Positions 1 through 6,804 of a stretch of DNA of 40,690 bases are shown here, one piece after another (position 1 is the stretch's first letter; every line of letters starts with the position of its first letter). The notes under the pieces are model-generated. The model was given only the letters and a program-made list of their open reading frames with translations. It was not told the DNA's origin and searched no databases. Source of the stretch: a virus; IMG/VR virus record IMGVR_UViG_3300025870_000029, positions 1 through 40,690 of that record; one strand, written 5' to 3'. The position numbers were made by a program, and so were the translations under genes.

Positions 1-79
1 TACAGGTATGCAAGTTAAAAAATATCCTTGCGACTATACAGCTGGACCTATAACTAAAAAAGCTCAAGGTAGAGTTTAA
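1..79 (+). CDS. 3' end of a small phage protein (partial)
   Basis: An open frame enters from the left edge (frame starting at base 2) and runs for 25 codons to a TAA at 77-79. The visible tail is polar and basic and ends KKAQGRV. The stop overlaps the ATG of the next gene by one base (TAATG), the spacing used throughout this gene cluster, which supports it being a real co-transcribed gene. Too little is visible to assign a family or function. Confidence 0.55.
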   Translation, partial: TGMQVKKYPCDYTAGPITKKAQGRV

Positions 80-339
80 TGGCTGTAGATAAAAAGACAC
101 TTAAGTGTAATAAGCCTAGGAAAACTCCTAGTCATAACACTAAGTCTCACGTTGTTAAAGCTTGCGAAAACGGCAAAGAAAAGATTATACGTTTTGGACA
201 GCAAGGCGTAACCACTGCTGGCAAAAAAACAGATGCAAAATCAAAAGCGCGTAGAGCTAGCTTTAAAGCTCGACACGCAAAGAATATTAAAAAAGGTAAA
301 ATGTCTGCTGCGTACTGGGCTGACAAGGTAAAATGGTAA
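79..339 (+). CDS. small highly basic conserved phage protein
   Basis: This 86-residue protein is very rich in Lys and Arg, with a Cys at residue 9 and a basic C-terminal half containing RRASFKARHAKNIKKGKMSA and ending in WADKVKW. From memory it resembles a small protein widespread in marine tailed phages, in which the RFGQQGV and SFKARHxKNIKKGKMSAAYW segments are conserved; its function is unknown. The composition suggests nucleic-acid contact or a virion-associated role, but that is inference. The ATG overlaps the stop of the upstream gene, consistent with translational coupling. An antisense frame over the same bases is a shadow. Confidence 0.85.
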   Translation: MAVDKKTLKCNKPRKTPSHNTKSHVVKACENGKEKIIRFGQQGVTTAGKKTDAKSKARRASFKARHAKNIKKGKMSAAYWADKVKW

Positions 340-341
340 TT

Positions 342-605
342 ATGGGAAAAGGACACTACGGCCAATATACTGGCAACGCAAGACATTCGCAAACTCCAGT
401 TACTAAAAGTAACTATGGCTCAGCTGTAAGAGATGATGCTGCACATATTGATTATTTAAAGCGTGACGTTAATTACGATGCTAAGCATGGTGGTAGCGAC
501 AAGCAGATGACTGATGATGAGAAGCATATCTCTAAACTAGCTGGTGATATGAAGTATGACAATAAGCATCATGGTTCACCTGCTAAAGCAAATTGTTACA
601 AATAA
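342..605 (+). CDS. small phage protein with internal His/Asp-rich repeat
   Basis: The predicted protein is 87 residues from the ATG at 342 (MGKGHYGQY). An in-frame ATG at 333 would add three residues and overlap the upstream gene by 7 bases; 342 is preferred because it follows the upstream stop. The C-terminal two thirds contain two related units of about 25 residues, one with HIDYLKRDVNYDAKHGGS and the next with HISKLAGDMKYDNKHHGS, so the gene looks internally duplicated. The tail has a GSPAK motif that recurs in the gene at 2429. Resembles small hypothetical proteins of marine phages; function unknown. Confidence 0.8.
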   Translation: MGKGHYGQYTGNARHSQTPVTKSNYGSAVRDDAAHIDYLKRDVNYDAKHGGSDKQMTDDEKHISKLAGDMKYDNKHHGSPAKANCYK

Positions 606-606
606 T

Positions 607-915
607 ATGTCTTTTAAACTAACACCACCGTTCTCAATAGATAATACTCCTGTGTATCATGTTGATATGGAAGATGGAGTGTTAGGTAAAGCTAATAACA
701 ATGGTACTATCATTATAAATAAAAATGTTTCACCAGCTAAATTACAAGAGGTTGTTAATCACGAGATGATCCACATAGATCAAATGAAGCGAGGTGATTT
801 AGATTATGATGATAAAAACGTTTACTGGAAAGGTAAAGTAATACCACGATCTAGTATTAAAGAAGGTGCTAAAAATTTACCTTGGGAAAAAGAAGCTTAC
901 AGCAAATCAAAATGA
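607..915 (+). CDS. putative zinc metallopeptidase-like protein (HExxH)
   Basis: A 102-residue protein starting MSFKLTPPFS at 607; a longer in-frame ATG at 556 would overlap the upstream gene by 50 bases and adds residues that look like an out-of-frame reading of that gene. It carries a zincin signature, NHEMIHID (His52, Glu53, His56), and a C-terminal PWEKEAY whose glutamates could supply the third zinc ligand, as in many small phage zincins. The protein is a minimal domain with no signal peptide, so it may act in the cytoplasm or virion. Substrate is unknown. The TGA overlaps the next ATG (ATGA). Confidence 0.8.
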   Translation: MSFKLTPPFSIDNTPVYHVDMEDGVLGKANNNGTIIINKNVSPAKLQEVVNHEMIHIDQMKRGDLDYDDKNVYWKGKVIPRSSIKEGAKNLPWEKEAYSKSK

Positions 916-1118
916 AGCCATCTAAGAAAGGATATTTAAGAAATAGCCCTGATGTTAACAAGTCAACTAATAAGATACTAGGTGGCAAGATAACAATGAA
1001 AGGAGTTGACTTTAAAGTGTTAGGCACAGACGATAGAGGCTACACAAAAGTTATGCACCCAGGTTACGACTATACATTTCCTGGTGCTAAACACGTTATA
1101 GAAAAACGTTTAAAATAA
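912..1118 (+). CDS. conserved small phage protein (MKPSKKGY type)
   Basis: The start at 912 gives 68 residues beginning MKPSKKGYLRNSPDVN and creates a 4-base ATGA overlap with the preceding gene; the longer frame from 882 is less likely. The sequence has a basic N-terminus, then a predicted small beta-rich domain (KITMKGVDFKVLGTD and MHPGYDYTFPGAKHVIE). It resembles a recurrent small protein of marine phages known to me only as hypothetical. A minor structural or assembly role is possible because it lies in the virion gene strand, but nothing in the sequence proves it. Confidence 0.82.
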   Translation: MKPSKKGYLRNSPDVNKSTNKILGGKITMKGVDFKVLGTDDRGYTKVMHPGYDYTFPGAKHVIEKRLK

Positions 1119-1122
1119 AAAT

Positions 1123-2016
1123 ATGGGATTTAAATTACCAAAAGTTGGATTAGAACTTAAAAAGCTTGATAGCAAGCTAGATAGCATGCGAAAAGATACT
1201 CAAGAATTTAAAAACAAAAACGTATATTCTAAGTCTCTTAATGAAGAAATTACTAAAAATGTAAAAAATATTGCAGGTAATACATTTTTAAATAGCGGTG
1301 AAAAGAAAAATCCTTACTTTAGAAGTCGTTACCGAACGAACAATGATGAAAATTTAATTGGTACAGACGGGGTTTTTACAAACCTAGGAAGAGAAAGGTA
1401 TGATAACTACATGTATCGAGATGTAGATAAAGACGGTAAAATTGGTAATTATAATCAGGAAAAACTTCGTGAAGACTTAGTTGAAAATAGGCAACTTGAT
1501 CCAAAGAGCGGTAAGATTATGACGTATGTTGCTCCGCCGGCTGACGGTTATAAAGGCTTAGAAGAACAAGCAAGGTTGTCTGCAGATATGTCGTTTGGTT
1601 TAAGTGATAAATTAAGAAAATACAACAGTAACAATGAACTACTTAGTGTTGATCCTGAAACAGTTAAGCAATCGTTATCAGGAGCTAAAAAAACTCTTTC
1701 TGATATCGCGGGAGTAGGCCAGCATGGCAGTAAAGTTTACGGTTTATCTGAAGATCAACTTGAACTTTACGGAGCAGCAGATGAAAAAGCACAATCACAA
1801 GCTTTAATACAGGAAGAATTTGATAATATGGCTCAGCGAGTGCGTGACATGACGCAGGATGTAAGTAGAAAAAAATTACTTGGAGACGAAAGAGAAGGTG
1901 GGCAAATAAATATAGATGAAAGATTTGGTAATGTTGTAAAGGAAGGTTCTTCGTTTATGCTTAAAGGATCTACTGCTTATGAACAAAAAAATAAAACTAA
2001 AAAACAAACAAAATAG
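1123..2016 (+). CDS. hypothetical protein with an EF-hand-like loop
   Basis: A 297-residue soluble protein that I do not recognise. It is charged and mostly helical by composition, starting GFKLPKVGLELKKLDSKLDS and ending in a Lys-rich tail. Residues 100-111 read DVDKDGKIGNYN, which fits the DxDxDG core of a calcium-binding loop although the usual acidic residue at position 12 is Asn. A second DPKSGKI segment lies about 25 residues on. No membrane segment or signal peptide. It begins 4 bases after the previous stop, so it belongs to the same operon. A virion or accessory role is possible. Confidence 0.75.
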   Translation: MGFKLPKVGLELKKLDSKLDSMRKDTQEFKNKNVYSKSLNEEITKNVKNIAGNTFLNSGEKKNPYFRSRYRTNNDENLIGTDGVFTNLGRERYDNYMYRDVDKDGKIGNYNQEKLREDLVENRQLDPKSGKIMTYVAPPADGYKGLEEQARLSADMSFGLSDKLRKYNSNNELLSVDPETVKQSLSGAKKTLSDIAGVGQHGSKVYGLSEDQLELYGAADEKAQSQALIQEEFDNMAQRVRDMTQDVSRKKLLGDEREGGQINIDERFGNVVKEGSSFMLKGSTAYEQKNKTKKQTK

Positions 2017-2051
2017 GTGATAATATTAGTATAACAATCTAATCTAATATT

Positions 2052-2423
2052 ATGAAAAATTTATTTTTAGTACTATCATTTATTTTAATTTCAGTATCAA
2101 CGTATAGCCAAGACGATTTCAGTGGCTGGTGGCAAAGTAAAACTTCTAAATACATCACAATGATCTACACTGGTAGTTATGGTGTATCAGCAGTTGTCAA
2201 CTACAGTCCAAGTACTGATAATACAATACATGAAGAGATAATTGAAAGAAATAAAAGAACATTTGTAACACGCTTGTTTAATCCAGCTAATGGTTACCTT
2301 GTAAAAGTAAAATATAAATTAAAAGACAAAAATAATTTAATCTGTAAGTTTAGTGGTGATTTAAATAAAACCATACATCTTACTAGATACAAAGTAAATT
2401 TAAAAGATAAACTAAAAAAATAA
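2052..2423 (+). CDS. small exported protein
   Basis: A 123-residue protein whose first 19-20 residues form a clear signal peptide: Lys-2, a hydrophobic core LFLVLSFILISV, then STYSQ with probable cleavage before DDFSGWW. No lipobox cysteine is present, so secretion to the periplasm or surface is expected. The mature part is beta-rich with Trp and Tyr (WWQSKTSKYITMIYTGSYG) and resembles small lipocalin-like domains in pattern only. The signal style matches flavobacterial proteins and is one of the clues for the host. It could modify the envelope of the infected cell, for example in superinfection exclusion; this is a guess. Confidence 0.78.
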   Translation: MKNLFLVLSFILISVSTYSQDDFSGWWQSKTSKYITMIYTGSYGVSAVVNYSPSTDNTIHEEIIERNKRTFVTRLFNPANGYLVKVKYKLKDKNNLICKFSGDLNKTIHLTRYKVNLKDKLKK

Positions 2424-2428
2424 TTAAA

Positions 2429-2824
2429 ATGCCGTATAAAAAATCCCCTATGAAGAAATCATCTTGCATTAAGATGTACGATAAAAAAGGTAAACCATCA
2501 GGATTAATGATGGAAGGTTCTGCTATGTACATGGAGGCTGGATCACCAGCTAAACAAATGGACGAAAGGTCAGGTGAAAGAGATGAGTTTGGAAATATTA
2601 TTCCTGAAGGTTTCACAAGCGATGCACCTGAAGTTACAGGCACAAGAATATTATCTGACAGAAATATAGCTGAAAGAACATCTTACCACCCAAAGCGACC
2701 GGAAGAATTAAAAGCAGCGCAACTGACTGCAAGGAAAAGACTTGCTGATAATGAGTATAGTGAAAGCGAAAAACAAGCTTTTAACAAAGACCTTAAGCAA
2801 TCAGGATACGTGTGGGAACAATAA
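2429..2824 (+). CDS. hypothetical phage protein with Lys/Met-rich N-terminus
   Basis: A 131-residue polar protein. Its N-terminus is Lys-, Ser- and Met-rich (MPYKKSPMKKSSCIKMYDKK), followed by a GSPAK motif at about residue 38 that is shared with the gene at 342. The rest is charged and helical (residues 85-131) with no membrane segment. Similar short proteins occur beside structural genes of marine Bacteroidetes phages, where they are annotated as hypothetical. It sits between an exported protein and the holin gene. Function unknown. Confidence 0.78.
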   Translation: MPYKKSPMKKSSCIKMYDKKGKPSGLMMEGSAMYMEAGSPAKQMDERSGERDEFGNIIPEGFTSDAPEVTGTRILSDRNIAERTSYHPKRPEELKAAQLTARKRLADNEYSESEKQAFNKDLKQSGYVWEQ

Positions 2825-2835
2825 CATAGGTATAG

Positions 2836-3234
2836 ATGAAGAAACTTTTAAGTCTTTTATCAGGCGGTATAATTAAAGACGTAGGTAATGTAATCGATAA
2901 GCTTACAACTACAGATGAAGAGAGATTAGCTGCTAAGCAAAAGATCCAAGAGTTATTAGAAAAAGCAGATCAAGACGCACAAGCGCAAGTTACTGAAAGA
3001 TGGAAAATGGATATGCAATCAGATTCATTTTTATCTAAAAACATTCGGCCACTTGTACTTGTGTATCTTACATCTATATTTACTATTCTAGCTTTTGCTG
3101 ATGGTAACGTAGGTGGATTTGTAGTAGCAGAAGATTATATCCCAATTTTTCAATCACTATTAATAACGGTATACGGCGCATACTTCGTAGGTAGAACTTG
3201 GGAAAAATCAAAGAAATCAAGTGATAATAAGTAA
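2836..3234 (+). CDS. 3-TM holin (GTA-type holin family)
   Basis: This 132-residue protein matches the layout of the 3-TM holin family first described for gene-transfer-agent release: an amphipathic N-terminus with SGGIIKDVGNVIDKLTTTDE, a charged helix rich in Glu, Lys and Gln (residues 28-58), then hydrophobic segments at about 68-86 (IRPLVLVYLTSIFTILAF) and 102-120 (PIFQSLLITVYGAYFVGRTW). The conserved NIRPLVLVYL and GRTWEKS elements are present. Holins form holes in the inner membrane that release the endolysin. The candidate endolysin is 30 kb away at 32789, so lysis genes are split. Confidence 0.85.
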   Translation: MKKLLSLLSGGIIKDVGNVIDKLTTTDEERLAAKQKIQELLEKADQDAQAQVTERWKMDMQSDSFLSKNIRPLVLVYLTSIFTILAFADGNVGGFVVAEDYIPIFQSLLITVYGAYFVGRTWEKSKKSSDNK

Positions 3235-3257
3235 GTTAAACAATTAAATCAAATCAA

Positions 3258-3527
3258 ATGTCAAACATGATTACAGCTGAAGAGCTTAAAACTATTAAAG
3301 AACAACAAACAGAACTAGGTGGTATCATCAATCAAATCGGTCAATTAGAAACTACCAAGCACGCTTTGCTGCATAAGATCGCTGGTGTTAATGAAGGTAT
3401 TGAAGAAACCAAAAAGCAACTAGAAGATAAGTACGGATCTATTAGTATTAACCTTGAAGACGGTAGTTATGAAGAGGTTGAATCTGAAGATGCTAAAGAA
3501 CTTTCAGTTGTAAAAGGAGAGGATTAA
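3258..3527 (+). CDS. small coiled-coil phage protein
   Basis: An 89-residue acidic protein predicted to be a long helix: residues 5-60 have heptad-like spacing of Leu and Ile (KEQQTELGGIINQIGQLETT), followed by KYGSISINLEDGSYEEV, a short beta hairpin-like tail. This arrangement recurs in many marine phages as a conserved hypothetical protein. The stop overlaps the next ATG by one base (TAATG). It precedes the packaging genes; an assembly or chaperone role is conceivable but not shown. Confidence 0.85.
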   Translation: MSNMITAEELKTIKEQQTELGGIINQIGQLETTKHALLHKIAGVNEGIEETKKQLEDKYGSISINLEDGSYEEVESEDAKELSVVKGED

Positions 3528-3754
3528 TGAGTACTGTTATAAGGAAAATTAGTATTGGTTCTGATTACAAGAACGAAGCTATGCACTATGCTGTAGGTCA
3601 GCAGGTGTATGGTGGACATGAGATCTCTCATATAATGTTCGAAGAACCTGACGCTTCTTATAACATATTCATAAAGAAAAACAACGAGGTATTGCCATGG
3701 AAGAAGTTTAATTCTAACATGGCTATATCTGTTGAATATGATTTAGAATATTAA
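3527..3754 (+). CDS. conserved small phage protein
   Basis: A 75-residue protein with a mixed alpha/beta pattern: VIRKISIGSDYKNEAMHYAV near the start, then GGHEISHIMFEE, YNIFIKKNNEVLPWKKF and a final VEYDLEY strand. It is close in pattern to a small hypothetical family found in many marine T4-like and other phages. It is sandwiched by one-base TAATG overlaps on both sides, so translation is probably coupled to its neighbours. The function of the family is not known to me. Confidence 0.85.
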   Translation: MSTVIRKISIGSDYKNEAMHYAVGQQVYGGHEISHIMFEEPDASYNIFIKKNNEVLPWKKFNSNMAISVEYDLEY

Positions 3755-4359
3755 TGAAAAGCGTTTTTGATTTTATAGTTATGCCAGAAGGAAACAGGTA
3801 TAGCAATGAAGTTGATATAGATGGTAACAAGCTTGTAGTTAATTCTAGTATAGAAAACTTTAAGTTAATAAATAGAAAAGCAACAGTGCTTACAGTACCT
3901 ACTGCCTTTACAACACCAATACAAGAAGGTGATGAAGTTATTATACACCATAATGTATTTAGAAGATATTACAATCAAGCCGGCAAAGAAGTAGACAGCA
4001 GTAAAACATTTGGTGATAATAAATACCTTTGTCAGTACGATCAAATATATCTTTATAAACGTATGGTTAAATGGTTATCAGTAGGTGAACATTGTTTTAT
4101 TATACCAATTGAAAATAACGATAAATGGTCGCAAGAGCCAGAACAAAAAAATAAGGGTGTAGTAAAAATAGGAAATAAAACTTTAACGTCACTAGGTATC
4201 AACGAAGGTGACTTAGTTGGTTTTAAATCTAATAGAGAGTTTGAGTTTATTATAGATAAACAAAGACTATATTGTATGCAATCAAATGATATTTTAGTTA
4301 AGTATGAGTTCAAAGGAAACGAGAAGGAATATAATCCGAGCTGGGCAAAAAGCAGTTAA
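3754..4359 (+). CDS. putative GroES-like co-chaperonin
   Basis: A 201-residue protein in which two stretches follow the GroES strand pattern. Residues 41-70 read ATVLTVPTAF then IQEGDEVIIHHNVFR, like the GroES segment before the mobile-loop-bearing barrel. Residues 135-185 contain GINEGDLVGFKSNREFEF and LYCMQSNDILVKYE, closely following the GroES C-terminal pattern in which a GD-V-F turn is followed by an acidic strand and a DIL ending. The middle (80-130) is an insertion. Phage co-chaperonins such as T4 gp31 help the host GroEL fold capsid protein; the location just before terminase and capsid genes fits. No GroEL is present in the window. Assignment is by pattern only. Confidence 0.6.
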   Translation: MKSVFDFIVMPEGNRYSNEVDIDGNKLVVNSSIENFKLINRKATVLTVPTAFTTPIQEGDEVIIHHNVFRRYYNQAGKEVDSSKTFGDNKYLCQYDQIYLYKRMVKWLSVGEHCFIIPIENNDKWSQEPEQKNKGVVKIGNKTLTSLGINEGDLVGFKSNREFEFIIDKQRLYCMQSNDILVKYEFKGNEKEYNPSWAKSS

Positions 4360-4579
4360 CGAGCTTATTAAGGTAGCTGAGGAAAAGATCATCACTAATA
4401 CTGAAGATGATGTTTCTGCAGATAGACTTAAGAATGCAGCTGCTACTAAAAAGCTAGCTATATTCGATGCTTTTGAAATACTATCTAGAATAGACGAAGA
4501 AAAAAATATGCTTGAAGATAAACCTGGAGAAACTAAAGAAAAAAGTTTTAAAGGTTTTGCTGAGGGTAGATCAAGGTAA
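4304..4579 (+). CDS. putative terminase small subunit-like protein
   Basis: A 91-residue helical, charged protein ending one base into the TerL start codon (TAATG). It starts inside the end of the previous gene, a 56-base out-of-frame overlap, which is long for this genome. The core SADRLKNAAATKKLAIFDAF followed by EILSRIDEE is a recurrent pattern in small proteins directly upstream of large terminases in marine phages. By position it could be the small terminase that recognises DNA and regulates the packaging motor. No helix-turn-helix is obvious, so the assignment rests on synteny and size. Confidence 0.6.
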   Translation: MSSKETRRNIIRAGQKAVNELIKVAEEKIITNTEDDVSADRLKNAAATKKLAIFDAFEILSRIDEEKNMLEDKPGETKEKSFKGFAEGRSR

Positions 4580-6804
4580 TGTACGATCAATCTTTAGTTA
4601 AAGTAATAAAAGACCATATAAAGCCTAATATTATTAAAAAAAATAATAGGTATAAAAAATGGGAGTATGGTTATGATGTTGAAAACGACATTATAATTAT
4701 AAGTAAAGATGGTACTATAGGTGATATTATTGAAATACAAAACTTAAGAATAGCACTACCATTGTTACCGGAAAACATTTACAGTTCTTCTAAGAAAACA
4801 GAAGAGCAAGTGTGGGTTAAAGAAGAATACCCTAAAGCTTTATCTAAAATAAAAAGTGTATTTGATTGGGAGCGTTACCCATCTAACTTTAAAGAGCAAT
4901 GGTATGATTATATTGATAGAGAGTTTAAAAGACGTGATGAAGGTTTCTGGTTCTACAACAAGGGTGTTCCTACTTATATCACTGGCACTCATTACATGTA
5001 CTTGCAGTGGAGTAAAATTGATGTTGGCGCAGCCGATTACAGAGAGTCAAATAGGCTTTTCTTTATATTCTGGGAAGCGTGCAAAGCCGACCAGCGTTGT
5101 TATGGAATGGCCTACCTTAAGAACAGACGCTCTGGTTTTTCATTCATGGCATCAGGCGAAACTGTTAACATGGCAACAATATCATCTGATTCACGGTTCG
5201 GCATATTGTCCAAATCTGGGGCTGACGCTAAAAAGATGTTTACCGATAAGGTTGTACCAATATCCCTTAACTACCCGTTCTTCTTCAAGCCAATACAAGA
5301 CGGTATGGACCGCCCAAAAACAGAGCTTGCCTACAGAGTACCAGCGTCGAAGCTTACCAGAAAAAAACTTGATCAAGGTGAAGCACCACAGGAGATCGAC
5401 GGTCTCGACACCACGATCGACTGGAAGAACACAGGGGACAACTCGTACGATGGTGAAAAGCTCAAGCTCCTTGTACACGACGAATCGGGCAAATGGGAGA
5501 GGCCAGACAACATCCTCAATAACTGGCGAGTCACGAAGACTACGTTAAGGTTAGGTAGTAAAATTGTAGGTAAATGTTTAATGGGATCTACAAGTAACGC
5601 TTTAGATAAGGGTGGTGAAAACTTTAAAAAATTATACTATGCTTCAGACGTTACAAAGAGAAACCGCAATGGACAGACTAGCTCAGGATTATATTCTTTG
5701 TTCATACCTATGGAATGGAACTACGAAGGATTCATTGATGCTTATGGACTACCTGTATTCGAAACGCCAAAAGACGCGGTTAAAGACCCACAGGGTGAAT
5801 TAATAACAACAGGTGTTGTAGAACATTGGGAAAATGAAGTTGATGGTCTTAAAGATGATCAGGACGGTTTAAACGAATATTACCGTCAGTTTCCAAGAAC
5901 AGAAAAGCACGCGTTTAGAGATGAAGCAAAATTATCTTTATTTAATCTAACTAAATTATATGAACAGATAGATTACAATGAAGATGTTAAAAATAAAGTT
6001 TTAGTTACACAAGGTAACTTTCAATGGGCTAATGGTATTAAAGATACTACAGTTGGTTTTTATCCTGAAAAAAATGGTAGATTTCTTGTTTCTTGGATTC
6101 CACCTGCAAATCTGCAGAATCGTGTAATAATAAAAAATGGAGTTAAATATCCTGGCAATGAACATATCGGTGCTTTTGGTTGTGACTCTTATGATATATC
6201 AGGAACTGTAGATAAGCAGGGATCCAAAGGATCTTTACACGGTCTAACTAAGTTCAGCATGGAAGACGCTCCGTTTAATATGTTTTTCTTAGAATATATA
6301 TCAAGACCACCAACAGCAGAAATATTCTTTGAAGATGTACTTATGGCATTACATTTTTATGGTATGCCTATACTAGCAGAGAATAACAAACCAAGATTAC
6401 TGTACTATTTAAAGCGTAGAGGTTATAGGAGGTTTTCTATAAATAGACCTGATAAACTTTACAACAAGCTTTCGGTTACAGAAAGAGAGATAGGTGGAAT
6501 ACCTAACTCATCAGAAGATATTAAGCAAGCACACGCTGCCGCTATTGAATCTTACATAGAAGATTATGTAGGTTTAAAAGAAAATGAATATGGAGATATG
6601 TATTTTCAAAGAACACTAGAGGATTGGGCTAAGTTCAATATAAACAATAGAACAAAGTTTGATGCAACAATAAGTTCAGGGTTAGCTATAATGGCTTGCA
6701 ATAAAAACAAATATACTCCAGTTCAATTAGTAAAAAAAGATCCAGTTAGTTTAAGCTTCGGCAAGTACGACAATACAGGTCATACATCAAAAATAATAAA
6801 ATAG
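4579..6804 (+). CDS. terL: terminase large subunit (packaging ATPase and nuclease)
   Basis: This 741-residue protein is the DNA-packaging motor. The ATPase domain has a deviant P-loop, KNRRSGFS (181-188), with the lysine at the start as in the lambda gpA motif KSARVGYS rather than in GKS/T. Walker B is LKLLVHDE (295-302; Asp301, Glu302) and the coupling motif GSTSN is at 336-340. The C-terminal RNase H-like nuclease has its first acid at Asp536 (FGCDSYD), a likely second at Glu601 and a third at Asp695 (KFDATISSG). It is followed directly by the portal gene. Bases about 5076-5545, covering the ATPase core, use more GC-ending codons than the rest of the gene. Confidence 0.95.
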   Translation: MYDQSLVKVIKDHIKPNIIKKNNRYKKWEYGYDVENDIIIISKDGTIGDIIEIQNLRIALPLLPENIYSSSKKTEEQVWVKEEYPKALSKIKSVFDWERYPSNFKEQWYDYIDREFKRRDEGFWFYNKGVPTYITGTHYMYLQWSKIDVGAADYRESNRLFFIFWEACKADQRCYGMAYLKNRRSGFSFMASGETVNMATISSDSRFGILSKSGADAKKMFTDKVVPISLNYPFFFKPIQDGMDRPKTELAYRVPASKLTRKKLDQGEAPQEIDGLDTTIDWKNTGDNSYDGEKLKLLVHDESGKWERPDNILNNWRVTKTTLRLGSKIVGKCLMGSTSNALDKGGENFKKLYYASDVTKRNRNGQTSSGLYSLFIPMEWNYEGFIDAYGLPVFETPKDAVKDPQGELITTGVVEHWENEVDGLKDDQDGLNEYYRQFPRTEKHAFRDEAKLSLFNLTKLYEQIDYNEDVKNKVLVTQGNFQWANGIKDTTVGFYPEKNGRFLVSWIPPANLQNRVIIKNGVKYPGNEHIGAFGCDSYDISGTVDKQGSKGSLHGLTKFSMEDAPFNMFFLEYISRPPTAEIFFEDVLMALHFYGMPILAENNKPRLLYYLKRRGYRRFSINRPDKLYNKLSVTEREIGGIPNSSEDIKQAHAAAIESYIEDYVGLKENEYGDMYFQRTLEDWAKFNINNRTKFDATISSGLAIMACNKNKYTPVQLVKKDPVSLSFGKYDNTGHTSKIIK

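Noticed and set aside
4856-5548. A 230-codon plus-strand frame inside terL in another frame
   Set aside because: It lies wholly within terL, which has all terminase motifs; the long open frame is a side effect of the GC-rich codon patch and its product has no protein-like pattern.
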